Shown here: positions 1-9,430 of the stretch, one piece after another
Position numbering within the stretch: position 1 is the first letter of the stretch
Layout: every line of letters starts with the position of its first letter
Source of the DNA: Sphingomonas hankyongi
Lineage (GTDB): Bacteria > Pseudomonadota > Alphaproteobacteria > Sphingomonadales > Sphingomonadaceae
DNA length: 64,000 bases
Direction: 5' to 3'
NCBI RefSeq assembly: GCF_023516575.1
Contig: NZ_JAMGBE010000001.1
Location: 496,001-560,000, forward strand
Notes under the pieces: model-generated
Databases searched by the model: none
What the model was told of the DNA's origin: nothing
What the model saw: the letters and a program-made list of their open reading frames with translations, nothing else
Position numbers and translations under genes: made by a program

Positions 1-1186
1 CGTAGCCGACGGTCATGACCTCCAGCGGCCCCCAATTGTTGCCCGGCGTGAGCGCCCGGGCCCGCTCCTTGAGCTCAATCTTCACCGGCCCAAGGAAGCC
101 CATCTTCCCGAGGAAATATTGCTGTCTCTGAGCCCCGACCTGAGCGGCAATCTGCGCCGTCCCGATGTTGGAGCTTTCCTTCATGATCTCGGCGACGGTG
201 CACGGACGCCCGAAAGGATGGGTGTCCGTGATCGTGTGCCCGTAGGCTCTCAAAGCGTCGGGACAATTGTAGATCTGGCCGAAGCTTTTGATGATGCCGC
301 TATCCATCGCCATCGCGACTGTGAACGGCTTGAACGTCGAGCCGAGCTCGTAAACGCCGAGCGTAGCACGATTGAATCGTGCTTCCTGGCTGCCCTGGCC
401 GGCTGCGTTCGGGTTCAGTTGCGGAAGCGAGGTCATCGCGAGGACTTCGCCGGTATGAATGTCCATGACGATGCCGGCCGCCCCTAACGCCGAGAACGTT
501 GTCATCGCGTCGAGCAACTCATGCTCGAGAGCCTGCTGTAGCCGACTGTCGATCGACAATATCAAAGGATCGCCGCGGGTGGCCGCGTCCGACAAATAAC
601 CATCGAACGCGCGTTCCATGCCGGCAACGCCGTGCCCGTCGATATCTGTGTAGCCAATCACGTGCGCGCCAAGGCTCGTCTGAGGGTAGAGCCGGTCCGG
701 CTCGCGCTGAACCGCGAGGCCTGGCTCACCCAGTGCGTTCACCGCTTCGACCAGGGCCGGTGCCGCGCGCCGGCGTAGGTAGAAGAACGGCTTACCCGAG
801 GTCAGCAGCGCATAATATTGCTCTTCGCTCTTCTCCGGCATGAGCCGGGCAAGATTGCGAGCAAGCTCCAGCTTGCTGCCGATCACCTTGGTCGGGTGAA
901 GCGCGATGATCCATGCGTCAATCGTTCGCGCCAGCGGCTCGCCGTCGCGGTCGACGATATCGCCGCGGTCCGGGATGAGCGTCGTCAGCCCGACCTTCCG
1001 CCCAGCATGATCGCCGAACGCTGCGAGGTACAGGATTCGGAGCGCGATCAACGCGATCACGCCGGCGTAGACCAGCATGCCGAACATCAGCCGCTGGTGC
1101 ATCAGGGCGAGGAGCTGGCGACGCTGGCCGACGAGCCGAAGCCGCTCGGGCCGTGGCGCGACGAGAGCGGGCGTCGGAGCGTTCAT
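1..1186 (-). CDS. ftsI: Penicillin-binding protein 2/3 (FtsI), septal peptidoglycan transpeptidase, partial
   Basis: The visible 395 residues are the N-terminal part; the gene runs off the left edge. FtsI cross-links septal peptidoglycan from the periplasmic face. A short cytoplasmic tail is followed by a membrane anchor near residues 33-52, a PBP dimerisation-type region (PDRGDIVDRDGEPLA), and the start of the transpeptidase domain with the active-site S-x-x-K motif in ELGSTFKPFT and the S-x-N motif in MKESSNIGT. The third motif (K-T-G) lies beyond the edge. The ATG overlaps the ftsL-like stop (ATGA), as expected for translational coupling in the dcw cluster. Confidence 0.93.
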   Translation of the reverse strand, partial: MNAPTPALVAPRPERLRLVGQRRQLLALMHQRLMFGMLVYAGVIALIALRILYLAAFGDHAGRKVGLTTLIPDRGDIVDRDGEPLARTIDAWIIALHPTKVIGSKLELARNLARLMPEKSEEQYYALLTSGKPFFYLRRRAAPALVEAVNALGEPGLAVQREPDRLYPQTSLGAHVIGYTDIDGHGVAGMERAFDGYLSDAATRGDPLILSIDSRLQQALEHELLDAMTTFSALGAAGIVMDIHTGEVLAMTSLPQLNPNAAGQGSQEARFNRATLGVYELGSTFKPFTVAMAMDSGIIKSFGQIYNCPDALRAYGHTITDTHPFGRPCTVAEIMKESSNIGTAQIAAQVGAQRQQYFLGKMGFLGPVKIELKERARALTPGNNWGPLEVMTVGY

Positions 1187-1878
1187 TGCGTCTTGGCGGA
1201 GTCCTTGGGCGTTTTCTTGACGGTGGGCGTAGCGGGCTTGGCCTGCAGCGGCGCGAGCGGATCGACCTTCGCCATCCGCACCTCTTTTGTCACCGGTTTG
1301 GCGGCCGCGAGGCCCGGCTTATCCACGGATTTCTTTTTGTCCGGCTTCGCCGCCGCGGCCGGAGCATCCGTGGACTTCAGCCCGGACGCCGGGGGCACGG
1401 CGGCGGGCTTTGCCGGGACCTCGCGCGTCCCGGATATCTTCAAACTTGCTTCATGGAACAGCGCGCGTGGATTCGACGCGGGGACCTTGCCCGTGTCATC
1501 CGCAGCAGGCTCGCCGATCGGCGCGCTCGCACCAGGCGCCGGCGCCGCGGCAAGCACGACAGGCGCGTCAAATTCCACCTTGCGCTCCGGCCTTGCGAGG
1601 CGGGCGAGCTCAAAGCTCCCCCCGAGCAACTGGTCGGCGGACGGCGCCGACAAGGCGAGCACCTTCACATTCCAGCGCTCCAGCTGGGCGAGGCGTCCGC
1701 GCGTACCGATCTCCGTCTGGAGCACGCGAAGGTCGCGCTGTGCCAGGACGATCTTGGTTTCGACATCTTCCAGCGAAGCGCGTTCGGATGCGACGCGAAG
1801 CGACACGAGATAGCAGCCAAGTGCTGCACCGGCGCAACTCGCGACCATGAAGACGGAGCGGAAGCTACGGGCACTCAT
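1183..1878 (-). CDS. ftsL: FtsL-like cell division protein with long low-complexity tail
   Basis: This 231-residue protein sits in the ftsL slot between rsmH and ftsI, overlapping both by ATGA junctions. I chose the ATG at 1878 over one 18 bases upstream because it makes the standard 4-base overlap with the rsmH stop. Residues about 5-28 form one membrane segment and about 29-70 a heptad-like coiled coil ([20 protein letters not shown]), the FtsL pattern. FtsL is normally near 100-130 residues; here a Pro/Ala/Lys-rich periplasmic extension of over 100 residues follows. Assignment is by topology and position, since FtsL sequences are poorly conserved. Confidence 0.75.
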   Translation of the reverse strand: MSARSFRSVFMVASCAGAALGCYLVSLRVASERASLEDVETKIVLAQRDLRVLQTEIGTRGRLAQLERWNVKVLALSAPSADQLLGGSFELARLARPERKVEFDAPVVLAAAPAPGASAPIGEPAADDTGKVPASNPRALFHEASLKISGTREVPAKPAAVPPASGLKSTDAPAAAAKPDKKKSVDKPGLAAAKPVTKEVRMAKVDPLAPLQAKPATPTVKKTPKDSAKTQ

Positions 1879-2831
1879 TGCAAGGTGGCCTTCCATGCTG
1901 GGGCCGAGGTGCGCACCGCGCTGCGCAGCCGCGCCGAGCGGGCACGGGGATTCGCGGCCAGTTCGCGCTCCGTCGGGGAAACCGGCTTGGCGACCCGATC
2001 GAAAGTCGGTTCCTTCGGGTCGACAAGCACGGGACGGTGGCGCGAACCGGCCGGCGTCCCTCCGCTGCGCTCGCGGAAGAAGCGTTTAACGATGCGGTCC
2101 TCGAGACTGTGAAAGGTGACGACGGCCAGCCGGCCGCCAGGACGAAGTGCGCGTTCGGCGGCTTCAAGGCCCTGCTCGAGCTCCTCGAGTTCCGCGTTCA
2201 GGTGGATGCGGATCGCCTGGAATGTTCGCGTCGCCGGATCGCTCTTCTGCCCCGGCCAGAAGCCGGCGGCGCGGCGCACGATTGCAGCGAGCTCACCGGT
2301 GCGCCCGATCGGCCGTCCGGCCACGATTGCGCGTGCGATCGAACGGGCGCGCGGCTCCTCGCCATATTCGCGAAGGACGCGTGCGATCTCCGCTTCGTCG
2401 GCCTCGTTGACGAATTCGGCGGCGGTGAGCCCCGCCTGGCTCATCCGCATGTCGAGCGGCCCGTCAGTCTGGAAGGAGAAGCCCCGTTCCGCGCGGTCGA
2501 GCTGCATCGAGCTCACGCCGATATCCAGGGCGATTGCGTCGACCTGCCCGATGCCGCGCTCCGCCAGGACGCGGTCCATCTGGCTGAAATTCTCATTCAC
2601 CAATGTCAGCCGGGCGTCCGGGACGAGTGACCTTCCTTCCTCGATCGCGTCGGGGTCGCGATCGAAGGCGATCACTCGTCCCGCCCCCCAGGCAAGAATG
2701 GCTTTGGTGTAACCGCCCGCTCCGAATGTCCCGTCGACGACCGTCGCGCCCTCCTGAAGAGCGAGCGCCTCGACGACCTCGCCGACCAGCACAGGCACAT
2801 GGGGGCCGATGTTCCTGCCGGCGCCGGTCAT
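1875..2831 (-). CDS. rsmH: 16S rRNA (cytosine(1402)-N(4))-methyltransferase RsmH
   Basis: A 318-residue SAM-dependent methyltransferase that N4-methylates C1402 in the 16S rRNA decoding centre. The N-terminus carries [13 protein letters not shown] and the SAM-binding glycine-rich motif [15 protein letters not shown]; later come [18 protein letters not shown] and the C-terminal [16 protein letters not shown], both hallmarks of the family. Length is typical. It is second in the dcw cluster; its ATG overlaps the mraZ stop and its stop overlaps the ftsL start, so mraZ to ftsI is probably one transcript. Confidence 0.96.
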   Translation of the reverse strand: MTGAGRNIGPHVPVLVGEVVEALALQEGATVVDGTFGAGGYTKAILAWGAGRVIAFDRDPDAIEEGRSLVPDARLTLVNENFSQMDRVLAERGIGQVDAIALDIGVSSMQLDRAERGFSFQTDGPLDMRMSQAGLTAAEFVNEADEAEIARVLREYGEEPRARSIARAIVAGRPIGRTGELAAIVRRAAGFWPGQKSDPATRTFQAIRIHLNAELEELEQGLEAAERALRPGGRLAVVTFHSLEDRIVKRFFRERSGGTPAGSRHRPVLVDPKEPTFDRVAKPVSPTERELAANPRARSARLRSAVRTSAPAWKATLQ

Positions 2832-3319
2832 GCGGAGGCTCCGCGCTCTTCGAGGCGGAAGCGAGCGATGTCCTTGAGGTCCTCAGGGATGCGCGCGTCG
2901 CCCAGCAGCAATTGCGGGTTCCAGATCTGGAATGTCTCACCGGTGCCGAGGAAAAGGACGAGATCTTCGATCTGCCCTTTGCGGCGCATCATCGGGGGCA
3001 TGAGGATTCGGCCCGAACTGTCGTAAGGCACTTCCTCGGTGGCGGCGAACGCCATCAGATTGCGCTGCTGATATTCCAGCTGCGCGTCGGGGCTGGTCTC
3101 TTCCTTCTCGAGCAGGCGCTCCAGCTTGGCATGCTTGAGCGCGGCATATGCGGGGTCGTAGGCGCTGAGGCAGGGGAAAGCCTCGTGCTTGGCGAGGACC
3201 ACGGTGCGGGCGTCGCCGCGGCGTTCGATCACGGTGCGCAGGAATGACGGGATGGATACGCGGCCCTTTCCATCGACCGCGTTCAGCGCGCTGCCCTGAA
3301 ACAGATGCTCTAGCGCCAC
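2828..3319 (-). CDS. mraZ: Transcriptional regulator MraZ
   Basis: MraZ is the first gene of the dcw cluster and a DNA-binding regulator of its own operon. The product has two SpoVT/AbrB-like repeats, the first at [20 protein letters not shown] and the second at [20 protein letters not shown] place the start at a GTG at 3319 (163 residues) because a strong AAGGGGAG ribosome site lies about 9 bases upstream and the protein then begins VALEHLFQG, like the family; an ATG at 3376 would add 19 unrelated residues. Upstream lie four GGGAT repeats at 10-bp period, a likely self-binding site. Confidence 0.93.
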   Translation of the reverse strand: MALEHLFQGSALNAVDGKGRVSIPSFLRTVIERRGDARTVVLAKHEAFPCLSAYDPAYAALKHAKLERLLEKEETSPDAQLEYQQRNLMAFAATEEVPYDSSGRILMPPMMRRKGQIEDLVLFLGTGETFQIWNPQLLLGDARIPEDLKDIARFRLEERGASA

Positions 3320-3450
3320 GCCAAACCACTCCCCTTCGCAGCGCGCGAGACGTCGTTCGCGGAGACGCGCTTTCACGTGCTCCGCGGCAGGATCGAATCA
3401 ACGGGATCGCCCCCCGCGCTACAGCCTGTGTTGGTAACTCAACGGGCTGC

Positions 3451-3485
3451 GGGATACAACGGGATTTTATGGGATTTTATGGGAT
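3451..3485. promoter_or_regulatory. Candidate MraZ box: four GGGAT repeats at 10-bp period
   Basis: GGGAT occurs at 3451, 3461, 3471 and 3481, each separated by 5 bases (ACAAC, TTTAT, TTTAT). Known MraZ boxes are direct TGGGN repeats with the same 10-bp period upstream of mraZ. The array lies 130-170 bases upstream of the mraZ GTG. On the mraZ strand the spacers create two TAAAAT hexamers that could be -10 elements, so binding could block the promoter; that last step is inference. Confidence 0.75.
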
Positions 3486-3566
3486 TGATTGGAAAATCGC
3501 GGTTTTCAGCGGTTTTCTTTGACGCTCATGCGGGATGTTCGATGCTCCTGCCAACCCTTTGAACCC

Positions 3567-3575
3567 TGTGGATAA
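3567..3575 (-). promoter_or_regulatory. Perfect DnaA box (TTATCCACA) upstream of the dcw cluster
   Basis: The minus strand reads TTATCCACA, identical to the consensus DnaA box. It lies about 250 bases upstream of the mraZ start, beyond the GGGAT array and next to the 3' end of the neighbouring minus-strand gene. A single 9-mer match can occur by chance, so function is uncertain; its place in the control region of the division cluster is what makes it notable. The rest of 3320-3600 shows no gene. Confidence 0.4.
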
Positions 3576-3600
3576 GTCTGTGACTCGCGAATCGCATGGC

Positions 3601-4323
3601 TCACTCGCGCTCAAGCGTATTGAGCTCCGCGAGCACAGCATCGAGATTCTGCTGTGCGCCGGCGATATGATCGACGTCGATCAGGTCGGCGTCGGCAATC
3701 ACCGTCGCCTTGCCCCGGCCCACAGCGCAACGGGCCACGAGGCCGTTTGCCTCGATTTCGCAATCGCCGACCAGCGAGCCCGGTGAATTCGCGATGATGT
3801 CGTAGCTCCCCAGCTTCATCTGCCGCGGTCCGCGGCGATCGGGAGCGTCGAGCCTCAGACCCCAGTGCCCGAGCAGCCCGGTGTCGGCAAACGTCGGCGT
3901 CGGCCGCAGTGGGTCGCCGAGCGGCCTTTCGCTTGGCCATTCCAGCATAGGATCCGCGAGCAGGAGCACGCGCCCGCCGCTGCGAACCCAATCATCCAGC
4001 GCGACCAGATTTTCTGGCGTCTGGGCGCGAGGATGCGCCATCAGGAGCAGACGGCCCTTGGCGAGCTCATTTGAGTCGGCAACGCTGATCGGCAGTACGC
4101 GATAGCGACCTTGCAAAGCCCTGAGCGCAGGCGAGCCAACATTGTTGATCGCGAAGTCCTCGCCGAACATCAGCGGCAAGCTGGTCAACAGGAGCAGTGG
4201 CGGCTTCGAAGCCTCGTTCGGCCTGCTGCCTAGACTATCTCGCCGAGCGGCAAAGGCAATCGCCGCGAGTATCAGCGCCAGCAACACGGCCGCCGCGACG
4301 GCGGCCCGCAGCCGCCGGCTCAT
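3601..4323 (-). CDS. DUF4350-type membrane-anchored protein
   Basis: A 240-residue protein with one N-terminal membrane segment (residues about 7-26) and an outside domain resembling the GATase-like DUF4350/GldG-type fold (LDDWVRSGGRVLLLADPML is the typical core). No catalytic residues can be claimed. DUF4350 proteins usually sit in operons with MoxR ATPase, DUF58 and transglutaminase-like genes; here only a small upstream membrane protein accompanies it, overlapping by 4 bases. The exact role is unknown. Confidence 0.65.
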   Translation of the reverse strand: MSRRLRAAVAAAVLLALILAAIAFAARRDSLGSRPNEASKPPLLLLTSLPLMFGEDFAINNVGSPALRALQGRYRVLPISVADSNELAKGRLLLMAHPRAQTPENLVALDDWVRSGGRVLLLADPMLEWPSERPLGDPLRPTPTFADTGLLGHWGLRLDAPDRRGPRQMKLGSYDIIANSPGSLVGDCEIEANGLVARCAVGRGKATVIADADLIDVDHIAGAQQNLDAVLAELNTLERE

Positions 4324-4553
4324 TGTCCGTCGGCGGCGCTGTTATTCGACGTGGCAGAAGCGCCCGGCGCCACGCCCAGCTCGGCGAGCGGTTCGTTCGG
4401 CTCGTTCTGCACGACTTGCTGCGACCCATTTGAATTATCGTCGCCGCTCGATTTGCTGATGATCGAGCCGAGCAGAACGAGCAGGAAGGCAAAGGCCAGA
4501 CCCGTCAAGCCGATGCGAATCCGCTGGGCGCTGCTACCGGCTTGATCAGGCAT
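4320..4553 (-). CDS. Small single-pass membrane protein, hypothetical
   Basis: A 77-residue protein from the first in-frame ATG (4553); a TTG start at 4586 would add 11 residues and neither start has a clear ribosome site. One membrane segment (RIGLTGLAFAFLLVLLGSII) is followed by a Ser/Asn/Gln-rich outside tail without motifs. Its stop overlaps the start of the DUF4350 gene (ATGA), so the two are probably co-translated. Family not recognised. Confidence 0.55.
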   Translation of the reverse strand: MPDQAGSSAQRIRIGLTGLAFAFLLVLLGSIISKSSGDDNSNGSQQVVQNEPNEPLAELGVAPGASATSNNSAADGQ

Positions 4554-4638
4554 CGCAATCGACGAAGCTATGTCCCGCTTCGACAATATGCAAGCAGCCC
4601 GATTGACTGTTGTTCACTATGGTGCGCAAGGCGCGCTC

Positions 4639-5019
4639 ATGACTCGCACTCCTCTGCTCATCACGCTCGCGGCGGCCGCTGCGCTCGCCGGCTGCAACAG
4701 CGAAAGCCACACCATCGTTTCGGGACCCGACGAAGGCGAGCCGACGAACGTCGCCGCCAACGCCAACGTGACGCTTCCTCCGTCGATCTCGGCGAGCAAG
4801 GTCTATCGTTGCGCCGACAATGACGTCGTGTACGTCGACTGGATGTCGGACGGAACGGCGAACATCCGCGCCAAGAAGGACGATAATCCAACGCACCTGA
4901 GCGCGGCCCAGCCGGGCAAGCCTCTGACCGCGCAAGGTTTCTCACTCAACGGCGCGCCAACGGCGTCCAGCGTGAAGATCGCTGTCCCCGGCCAGTCGGA
5001 AGAGACCTGCAAAGCTTGA
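4639..5019 (+). CDS. Putative lipoprotein, possibly MliC-like
   Basis: From ATG 4639 the 126-residue product has a classic lipoprotein signal, LAAAAALAGCNS, with lipobox LAGC. The mature part begins with a flexible Asn/Ala-rich linker and has a compact C-terminal domain with two cysteines, YRCADNDVVYVDW near the middle and ETCKA at the end, that could pair. The layout resembles membrane-bound C-type lysozyme inhibitors (MliC), but the similarity is weak. An earlier in-frame ATG at 4570 would put an odd leader before the signal peptide. It diverges from the minus-strand membrane protein gene. Confidence 0.65.
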   Translation: MTRTPLLITLAAAAALAGCNSESHTIVSGPDEGEPTNVAANANVTLPPSISASKVYRCADNDVVYVDWMSDGTANIRAKKDDNPTHLSAAQPGKPLTAQGFSLNGAPTASSVKIAVPGQSEETCKA

Positions 5020-5080
5020 TCGGTCTTTTCCGTATTCTTGCTCCGTGGCCTCATCTCTGCTGAGGCTGCGGAATTCTCCC

Positions 5081-6739
5081 ATGCTTGCAACCCGCCGCAC
5101 CTTCGCAATCGGCTCGCTGAGCGCGATCGCCGCTCTGCAAATTCCCACGCGCGCGTTCGCTCAAGCATCCGGCGGAATGGGCGCCGCGTTGGACTCGATC
5201 CGCGCTTATGCCGAGGCGCATCGGCGACGGTACGGCCTGCCGGGACTGACGCTCGCGCTGACTACGCCGGATGGCCTGAACACGGTCCTCAATTTCGGGC
5301 TGGCAGACGCCGACGCGCGCGCGCCAATCGGATCCGACACGCTGTTTCAGATCGGGTCGATCAGCAAATGTTTCGTCGGCGCACTGCTGCATCAATATGC
5401 ATCTGAAGGCCGCTTCAAGCTCAGCGATCGCCTGAACGCATTGCTTCCTTCGGTGCCGCTTCCGGAAGGAAATGCGGTGACCGTCCAGCATTTGCTGGAT
5501 CATGTCGCTGGCCTCCCCGGAGACGCGCCAGCCTTCCCCGACGGCGGTCTTTGGACCGCCTATGCGCCGGGCGCTCACTGGCATTATTCAAACACCGGCT
5601 ATGACATCCTGGGTAAGCTGGCGGAGCATGTCGGCGGCAAGCCGCTGGCTCAGCTTCTTCGCGACCGGATGTTCGTTCCGCTCGGCATGCGTCGCAGCCG
5701 CGGCGCAATCACCTGGGCCGACCGCCCGCAATATGCGCAAGGCTATGACGCCGCCGACATGTCCGCTCCCTGGGTCTGGGGAACACCGCTCGAACCGTCC
5801 GCCTGGGTCGACGTGACGTTCGGCGCCGGAAGCATCGGATCGACCGGCGACGACATGGTCCTGTTCCTTCGCTCGTTGGCGAATGCGGCGCAGGGCAAGG
5901 GCGGGTTGGGCCTCGGACCTCAGCAAGGCCTCGCCTTTACCCGCCAAGCGGTGCCCAGCGACACGCCCGGAATGCGCTACGGAAATGGCCTGATGCACGT
6001 CGCGAACGCGGGCCGCTCCTACCTGCATCATACCGGCGGCATGGTGAGCTTTTCCTCGTCCTTCCACCTGGACGTGGCAAACGGCATCGGCGCCTTCGCA
6101 AGCACGAACCTGAGCGGCTTTGCGGGCTACAGACCGCGGTTACTGACTCGCTTTGCCGTGGACGCGTTGACTCATGCTGGGGCAGGACGGCCACTGCCCT
6201 CTCCGCCACCATTCGATACGCCGCTCACGAATGCTGCCTCCTACGTTGGCAGATACAGCGGGCCAGCCGGCGAGTTCGAAATCCGAGCAGGCAGTCCGCT
6301 GACGATCGTCGCCGGTGGAGAGTCGGCGCCACTCCAGTCCTGGGGCGGCGAGACCTTTCGGACATTGCATCCCGCCTTTCGTTTCTTCTCTTTGCTGTTC
6401 GAGCGCAAAGGCACGACCGTCTCGCGGGCTCACTGGGGTCCGGCAAGCTTCGTGCGCGCCGGCAGCGGAGCCGCCCTGACGGCGTCCGATCCGGAACTCG
6501 CCAAGCTCGCCGGCCGGTTCGTCAATGACAGCCCGTGGTGGGGCACGAATGTGATAGTGGAGCGCGGCGGCAAGCTTTGGCTCGGCACGGAAACGCCCCT
6601 CACGCGAATCTCGAATAATGTCTGGCGGGTTGGCGAGGAGTCATGGTCGCCCGAACGGGCCGCGTTCACAGACTTCATCGACGGACGGCCGCAGACCTTG
6701 ATCTTCTCCGGCGAAAAGTTCCTGAGGCACGACGTCTAG
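5081..6739 (+). CDS. Serine hydrolase of the beta-lactamase (class C/AmpC-like) family
   Basis: The product is 552 residues from ATG 5081; a GTG at 5045 would add 12 residues before the signal. The N-terminus looks like a Tat signal (TRRTFAIGSLSAIAAL), giving periplasmic export. The active-site serine motif S-x-x-K is in QIGSISKCF, the Y-x-N motif in HWHYSNTGYD, and HTGG replaces the usual K-T-G. The C-terminal third is an extra beta-rich region as in esterase/D-aminopeptidase relatives. It could be an esterase, peptidase or PBP-like enzyme; true beta-lactamase activity is not implied. Confidence 0.8.
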   Translation: MLATRRTFAIGSLSAIAALQIPTRAFAQASGGMGAALDSIRAYAEAHRRRYGLPGLTLALTTPDGLNTVLNFGLADADARAPIGSDTLFQIGSISKCFVGALLHQYASEGRFKLSDRLNALLPSVPLPEGNAVTVQHLLDHVAGLPGDAPAFPDGGLWTAYAPGAHWHYSNTGYDILGKLAEHVGGKPLAQLLRDRMFVPLGMRRSRGAITWADRPQYAQGYDAADMSAPWVWGTPLEPSAWVDVTFGAGSIGSTGDDMVLFLRSLANAAQGKGGLGLGPQQGLAFTRQAVPSDTPGMRYGNGLMHVANAGRSYLHHTGGMVSFSSSFHLDVANGIGAFASTNLSGFAGYRPRLLTRFAVDALTHAGAGRPLPSPPPFDTPLTNAASYVGRYSGPAGEFEIRAGSPLTIVAGGESAPLQSWGGETFRTLHPAFRFFSLLFERKGTTVSRAHWGPASFVRAGSGAALTASDPELAKLAGRFVNDSPWWGTNVIVERGGKLWLGTETPLTRISNNVWRVGEESWSPERAAFTDFIDGRPQTLIFSGEKFLRHDV

Positions 6740-6785
6740 GACGCTGCCCTAGCCGCCGCTTCGCACGCCCGCTAATGGGCCGCGC

Positions 6786-9023
6786 ATGGACGTTCTAGAA
6801 GCTCCCCTCATCACAGCCGAAACCGTCGCCGAGCACGGGCTCAGCCCCGACGAATATCACCGCATCCTGAAAGCGCTCGGGCGCGAGCCGAACCTCGTCG
6901 AGCTCGGCATCTTCTCGGTCATGTGGTCGGAGCATTGCAGCTACAAGAGCTCGCGCGTCCACCTGAAAAAGCTGCCGACCGAGGCGCCGTGGGTGATCCA
7001 AGGGCCCGGCGAGAATGCCGGCGTGATCGATATCGGCGACGGGCACGCGGCGATCTTCAAGATGGAGAGCCATAACCATCCGTCTTACATTGAGCCCTAT
7101 CAGGGCGCGGCGACCGGCGTCGGCGGCATCCTGCGCGATGTGTTCACCATGGGTGCGCGGCCCGTCGCGAACATGAATGCATTGCGGTTCGGTCGGCCAG
7201 ATCATCCCAGGATGCGGCATCTGATCGCGGGTGTGGTCGCGGGCATCGGCGGCTACGGCAATTGCGTTGGCGTCCCGACCGTAGGCGGCGAAGTGAACTT
7301 CGACACTGCCTATGACGGCAACATCCTCGTCAACGCAATGACGGTCGGCGTCGCCAGGACCGACAAGATTTTCTATTCGGCCGCCAGCGGCATCGGCAAT
7401 CCGATCGTCTACGTAGGCTCGAAGACCGGCCGGGACGGGATTCATGGCGCAACCATGGCGTCCGCCGACTTCGACGAGAATAGCGACGAGAAGCGGCCCA
7501 CCGTCCAGGTTGGCGATCCCTTCACCGAGAAACTTCTGATCGAGGCGTGCCTGGAGCTGATGGCGACGGACGCGATCGTCGCCATCCAGGACATGGGCGC
7601 CGCTGGCCTCACCTCTTCGTCCGTGGAGATGGCGAGCAAGGGCGGCGCCGGCATCCGCCTCGACATGAATAAGGTGCCCTGCCGCGAAGAAGGCATGACG
7701 CCGTACGAAATGATGCTCTCCGAAAGCCAGGAGCGCATGCTGATGGTCTTGAAGCCGGGTCGCGAGGCGGAGGCCGAGAAGATCTTCCGCAAGTGGGAGC
7801 TGGACTTCGCGGTGATCGGCGAAGTCACGGACACCGGTCATATGGTGCTCGAGTTCGATGGCGACGTGGTCTGCGACATCCCGCTCAGACCCCTGGCCGA
7901 CGACGCGCCCTGCTACGACCGGCCTCACATGAGCCTCGACGAATATAAGTCCTGGGCCAGGGTCAAGCCGCTCGGAGACATGCCCGAGAGCACGGACATC
8001 GCCGCGGACCTGCTGAAGCTGATCGCCTCGCCCAATCTCGCTTCGCGGCGCTGGATCTGGGAGCAGTACGATCAGTCGGTCGGCGCCGACACGGTGCAGC
8101 GGCCAGGCGGAGACGCCGCCGTGGTCCGCGTACACGGTACCAGCAAGGCGCTGGCGATCACTACCGACTGCACGCCGCGTTATTGCTATGCGGATCCGTA
8201 CGAAGGCGGGAAGCAGGCGATCGCGGAGGCGTATCGCAACCTCTGCGCGGTCGGCGCGAAGCCGCTCGCGGTCACCAATTGCCTCAACTTCGGCAACCCG
8301 CAGCGCCCGGAGATCATGGCCCAGTTCGTCGAATGCCTCCGCGGCATGGGCGATGCTTGCCGCGCTCTCGACTTCCCGATCATCAGCGGCAACGTCTCGC
8401 TCTACAACGAGAGCAAGGCGACCGGCGGCGGAAGCGCCATCCTGCCCACGCCGGCCATCGGCGCGGTCGGACTGCTGGAGGATTGGCAACGGAATGCGAG
8501 CGTCGGGTTCAAGGGCGAGGGCGAGACGCTCGTGCTGCTTGGGCACTCCACCGGCCACGTCGGCCAGTCGCTCTGGCTGGACGTGATCCATGGTCGACGC
8601 GATGGTCCGCCTCCTCCGACCGATCTGGACGTCGAAAGCCGGCTCGGCGAATTGCTGCGGAAGCTGATCGGACGCGGACTGGTGTCGGCAGCGCACGACG
8701 TGGCTGATGGCGGAGCGCTCGTGGCCATCGCCGAAATGGCGCTCGCCGGCGGCCTGGGCGTCGAGGTCACCCTTCCCAACGTGGCGAACCCGGCCGCAAT
8801 CCTTTTCGGGGAGGACCAGGGTCGCGCATTGGTCACGACAGCGGACGCGGATGCGGTGATCGCCGAAGCGACGGCCGCCAACCTGTTCGCCGCATCGATC
8901 GGCAAAACGGGCGGGGACTGTGTAGCGGGACCTGGATTCAACGCGTCGCTTAGCGATCTGCGCGCTGCTCATGAAGGCTTCTTCCCGAGGCTGATGGGGG
9001 CCGAACTCACCCCGGAGTTCTGA
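6786..9023 (+). CDS. purL: Phosphoribosylformylglycinamidine synthase subunit PurL
   Basis: The 745-residue length marks the small PurL type, which works with separate PurQ and PurS subunits to convert FGAR to FGAM in purine synthesis using ATP and glutamine-derived ammonia. Diagnostic stretches are [12 protein letters not shown] near the N-terminus, [19 protein letters not shown] in the ATP site, and two AIRS-like halves (second half with [20 protein letters not shown]). purQ and purS are not in this window. The stop is shared with the next gene (TGATG). Confidence 0.96.
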   Translation: MDVLEAPLITAETVAEHGLSPDEYHRILKALGREPNLVELGIFSVMWSEHCSYKSSRVHLKKLPTEAPWVIQGPGENAGVIDIGDGHAAIFKMESHNHPSYIEPYQGAATGVGGILRDVFTMGARPVANMNALRFGRPDHPRMRHLIAGVVAGIGGYGNCVGVPTVGGEVNFDTAYDGNILVNAMTVGVARTDKIFYSAASGIGNPIVYVGSKTGRDGIHGATMASADFDENSDEKRPTVQVGDPFTEKLLIEACLELMATDAIVAIQDMGAAGLTSSSVEMASKGGAGIRLDMNKVPCREEGMTPYEMMLSESQERMLMVLKPGREAEAEKIFRKWELDFAVIGEVTDTGHMVLEFDGDVVCDIPLRPLADDAPCYDRPHMSLDEYKSWARVKPLGDMPESTDIAADLLKLIASPNLASRRWIWEQYDQSVGADTVQRPGGDAAVVRVHGTSKALAITTDCTPRYCYADPYEGGKQAIAEAYRNLCAVGAKPLAVTNCLNFGNPQRPEIMAQFVECLRGMGDACRALDFPIISGNVSLYNESKATGGGSAILPTPAIGAVGLLEDWQRNASVGFKGEGETLVLLGHSTGHVGQSLWLDVIHGRRDGPPPPTDLDVESRLGELLRKLIGRGLVSAAHDVADGGALVAIAEMALAGGLGVEVTLPNVANPAAILFGEDQGRALVTTADADAVIAEATAANLFAASIGKTGGDCVAGPGFNASLSDLRAAHEGFFPRLMGAELTPEF

Positions 9024-9430
9024 TGCCTGCCGGCTACTCGGGTACGCCACTCGCAAAAAAGCTGTCGCTGAAGGACGGCATGCGTGTCTGGTGGGATGAC
9101 GTCCCGCATACGGTCCGCGACGAAATCGCAGCCGAAGACTTGCAGCTCAAGCTGCTGACCATTCCGGAAGCCCCGATCGATGCGGCGAACGTCTTCGTGA
9201 TCGAACGACCGAAGCTCGAGGCGACTCTCCATCAACTCATGCCGTTGCTCGCTCCATCGGGCTTCATCTGGGTCAGCTGGCCGAAGAAGGCGTCGAAGGT
9301 TCCCACCGACATCACTGAGGACACGATCCGCGAGGTCTGCCTGCCGATGGGCCTGGTTGACGTAAAGGTTTGCGCGATCGACGAGGTCTGGTCGGGCCTC
9401 AAGCTGCTGCGTCGAAAGGCCCGGCCCTAA
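9023..9430 (+). CDS. DUF3052 family protein
   Basis: A 135-residue cytosolic protein starting on the purL stop (TGATG), so translation is probably coupled to purL. It opens with GYSGTPLAKKLSLKDGMRV and contains LLAPSGFIWVSWPKKASK and DVKVCAIDEVWSGLKLL, the recognised pattern of the DUF3052 family found widely in bacteria. No catalytic function is known. It ends tail-to-tail with the following minus-strand gene, overlapping by 4 bases. Confidence 0.8.
   Translation: MPAGYSGTPLAKKLSLKDGMRVWWDDVPHTVRDEIAAEDLQLKLLTIPEAPIDAANVFVIERPKLEATLHQLMPLLAPSGFIWVSWPKKASKVPTDITEDTIREVCLPMGLVDVKVCAIDEVWSGLKLLRRKARP

Noticed and set aside
6795-9056. 753-residue minus-strand frame opposite purL
   Set aside because: It mirrors purL codon use, is full of His/Arg/Asp, and has no family pattern; purL is certain.
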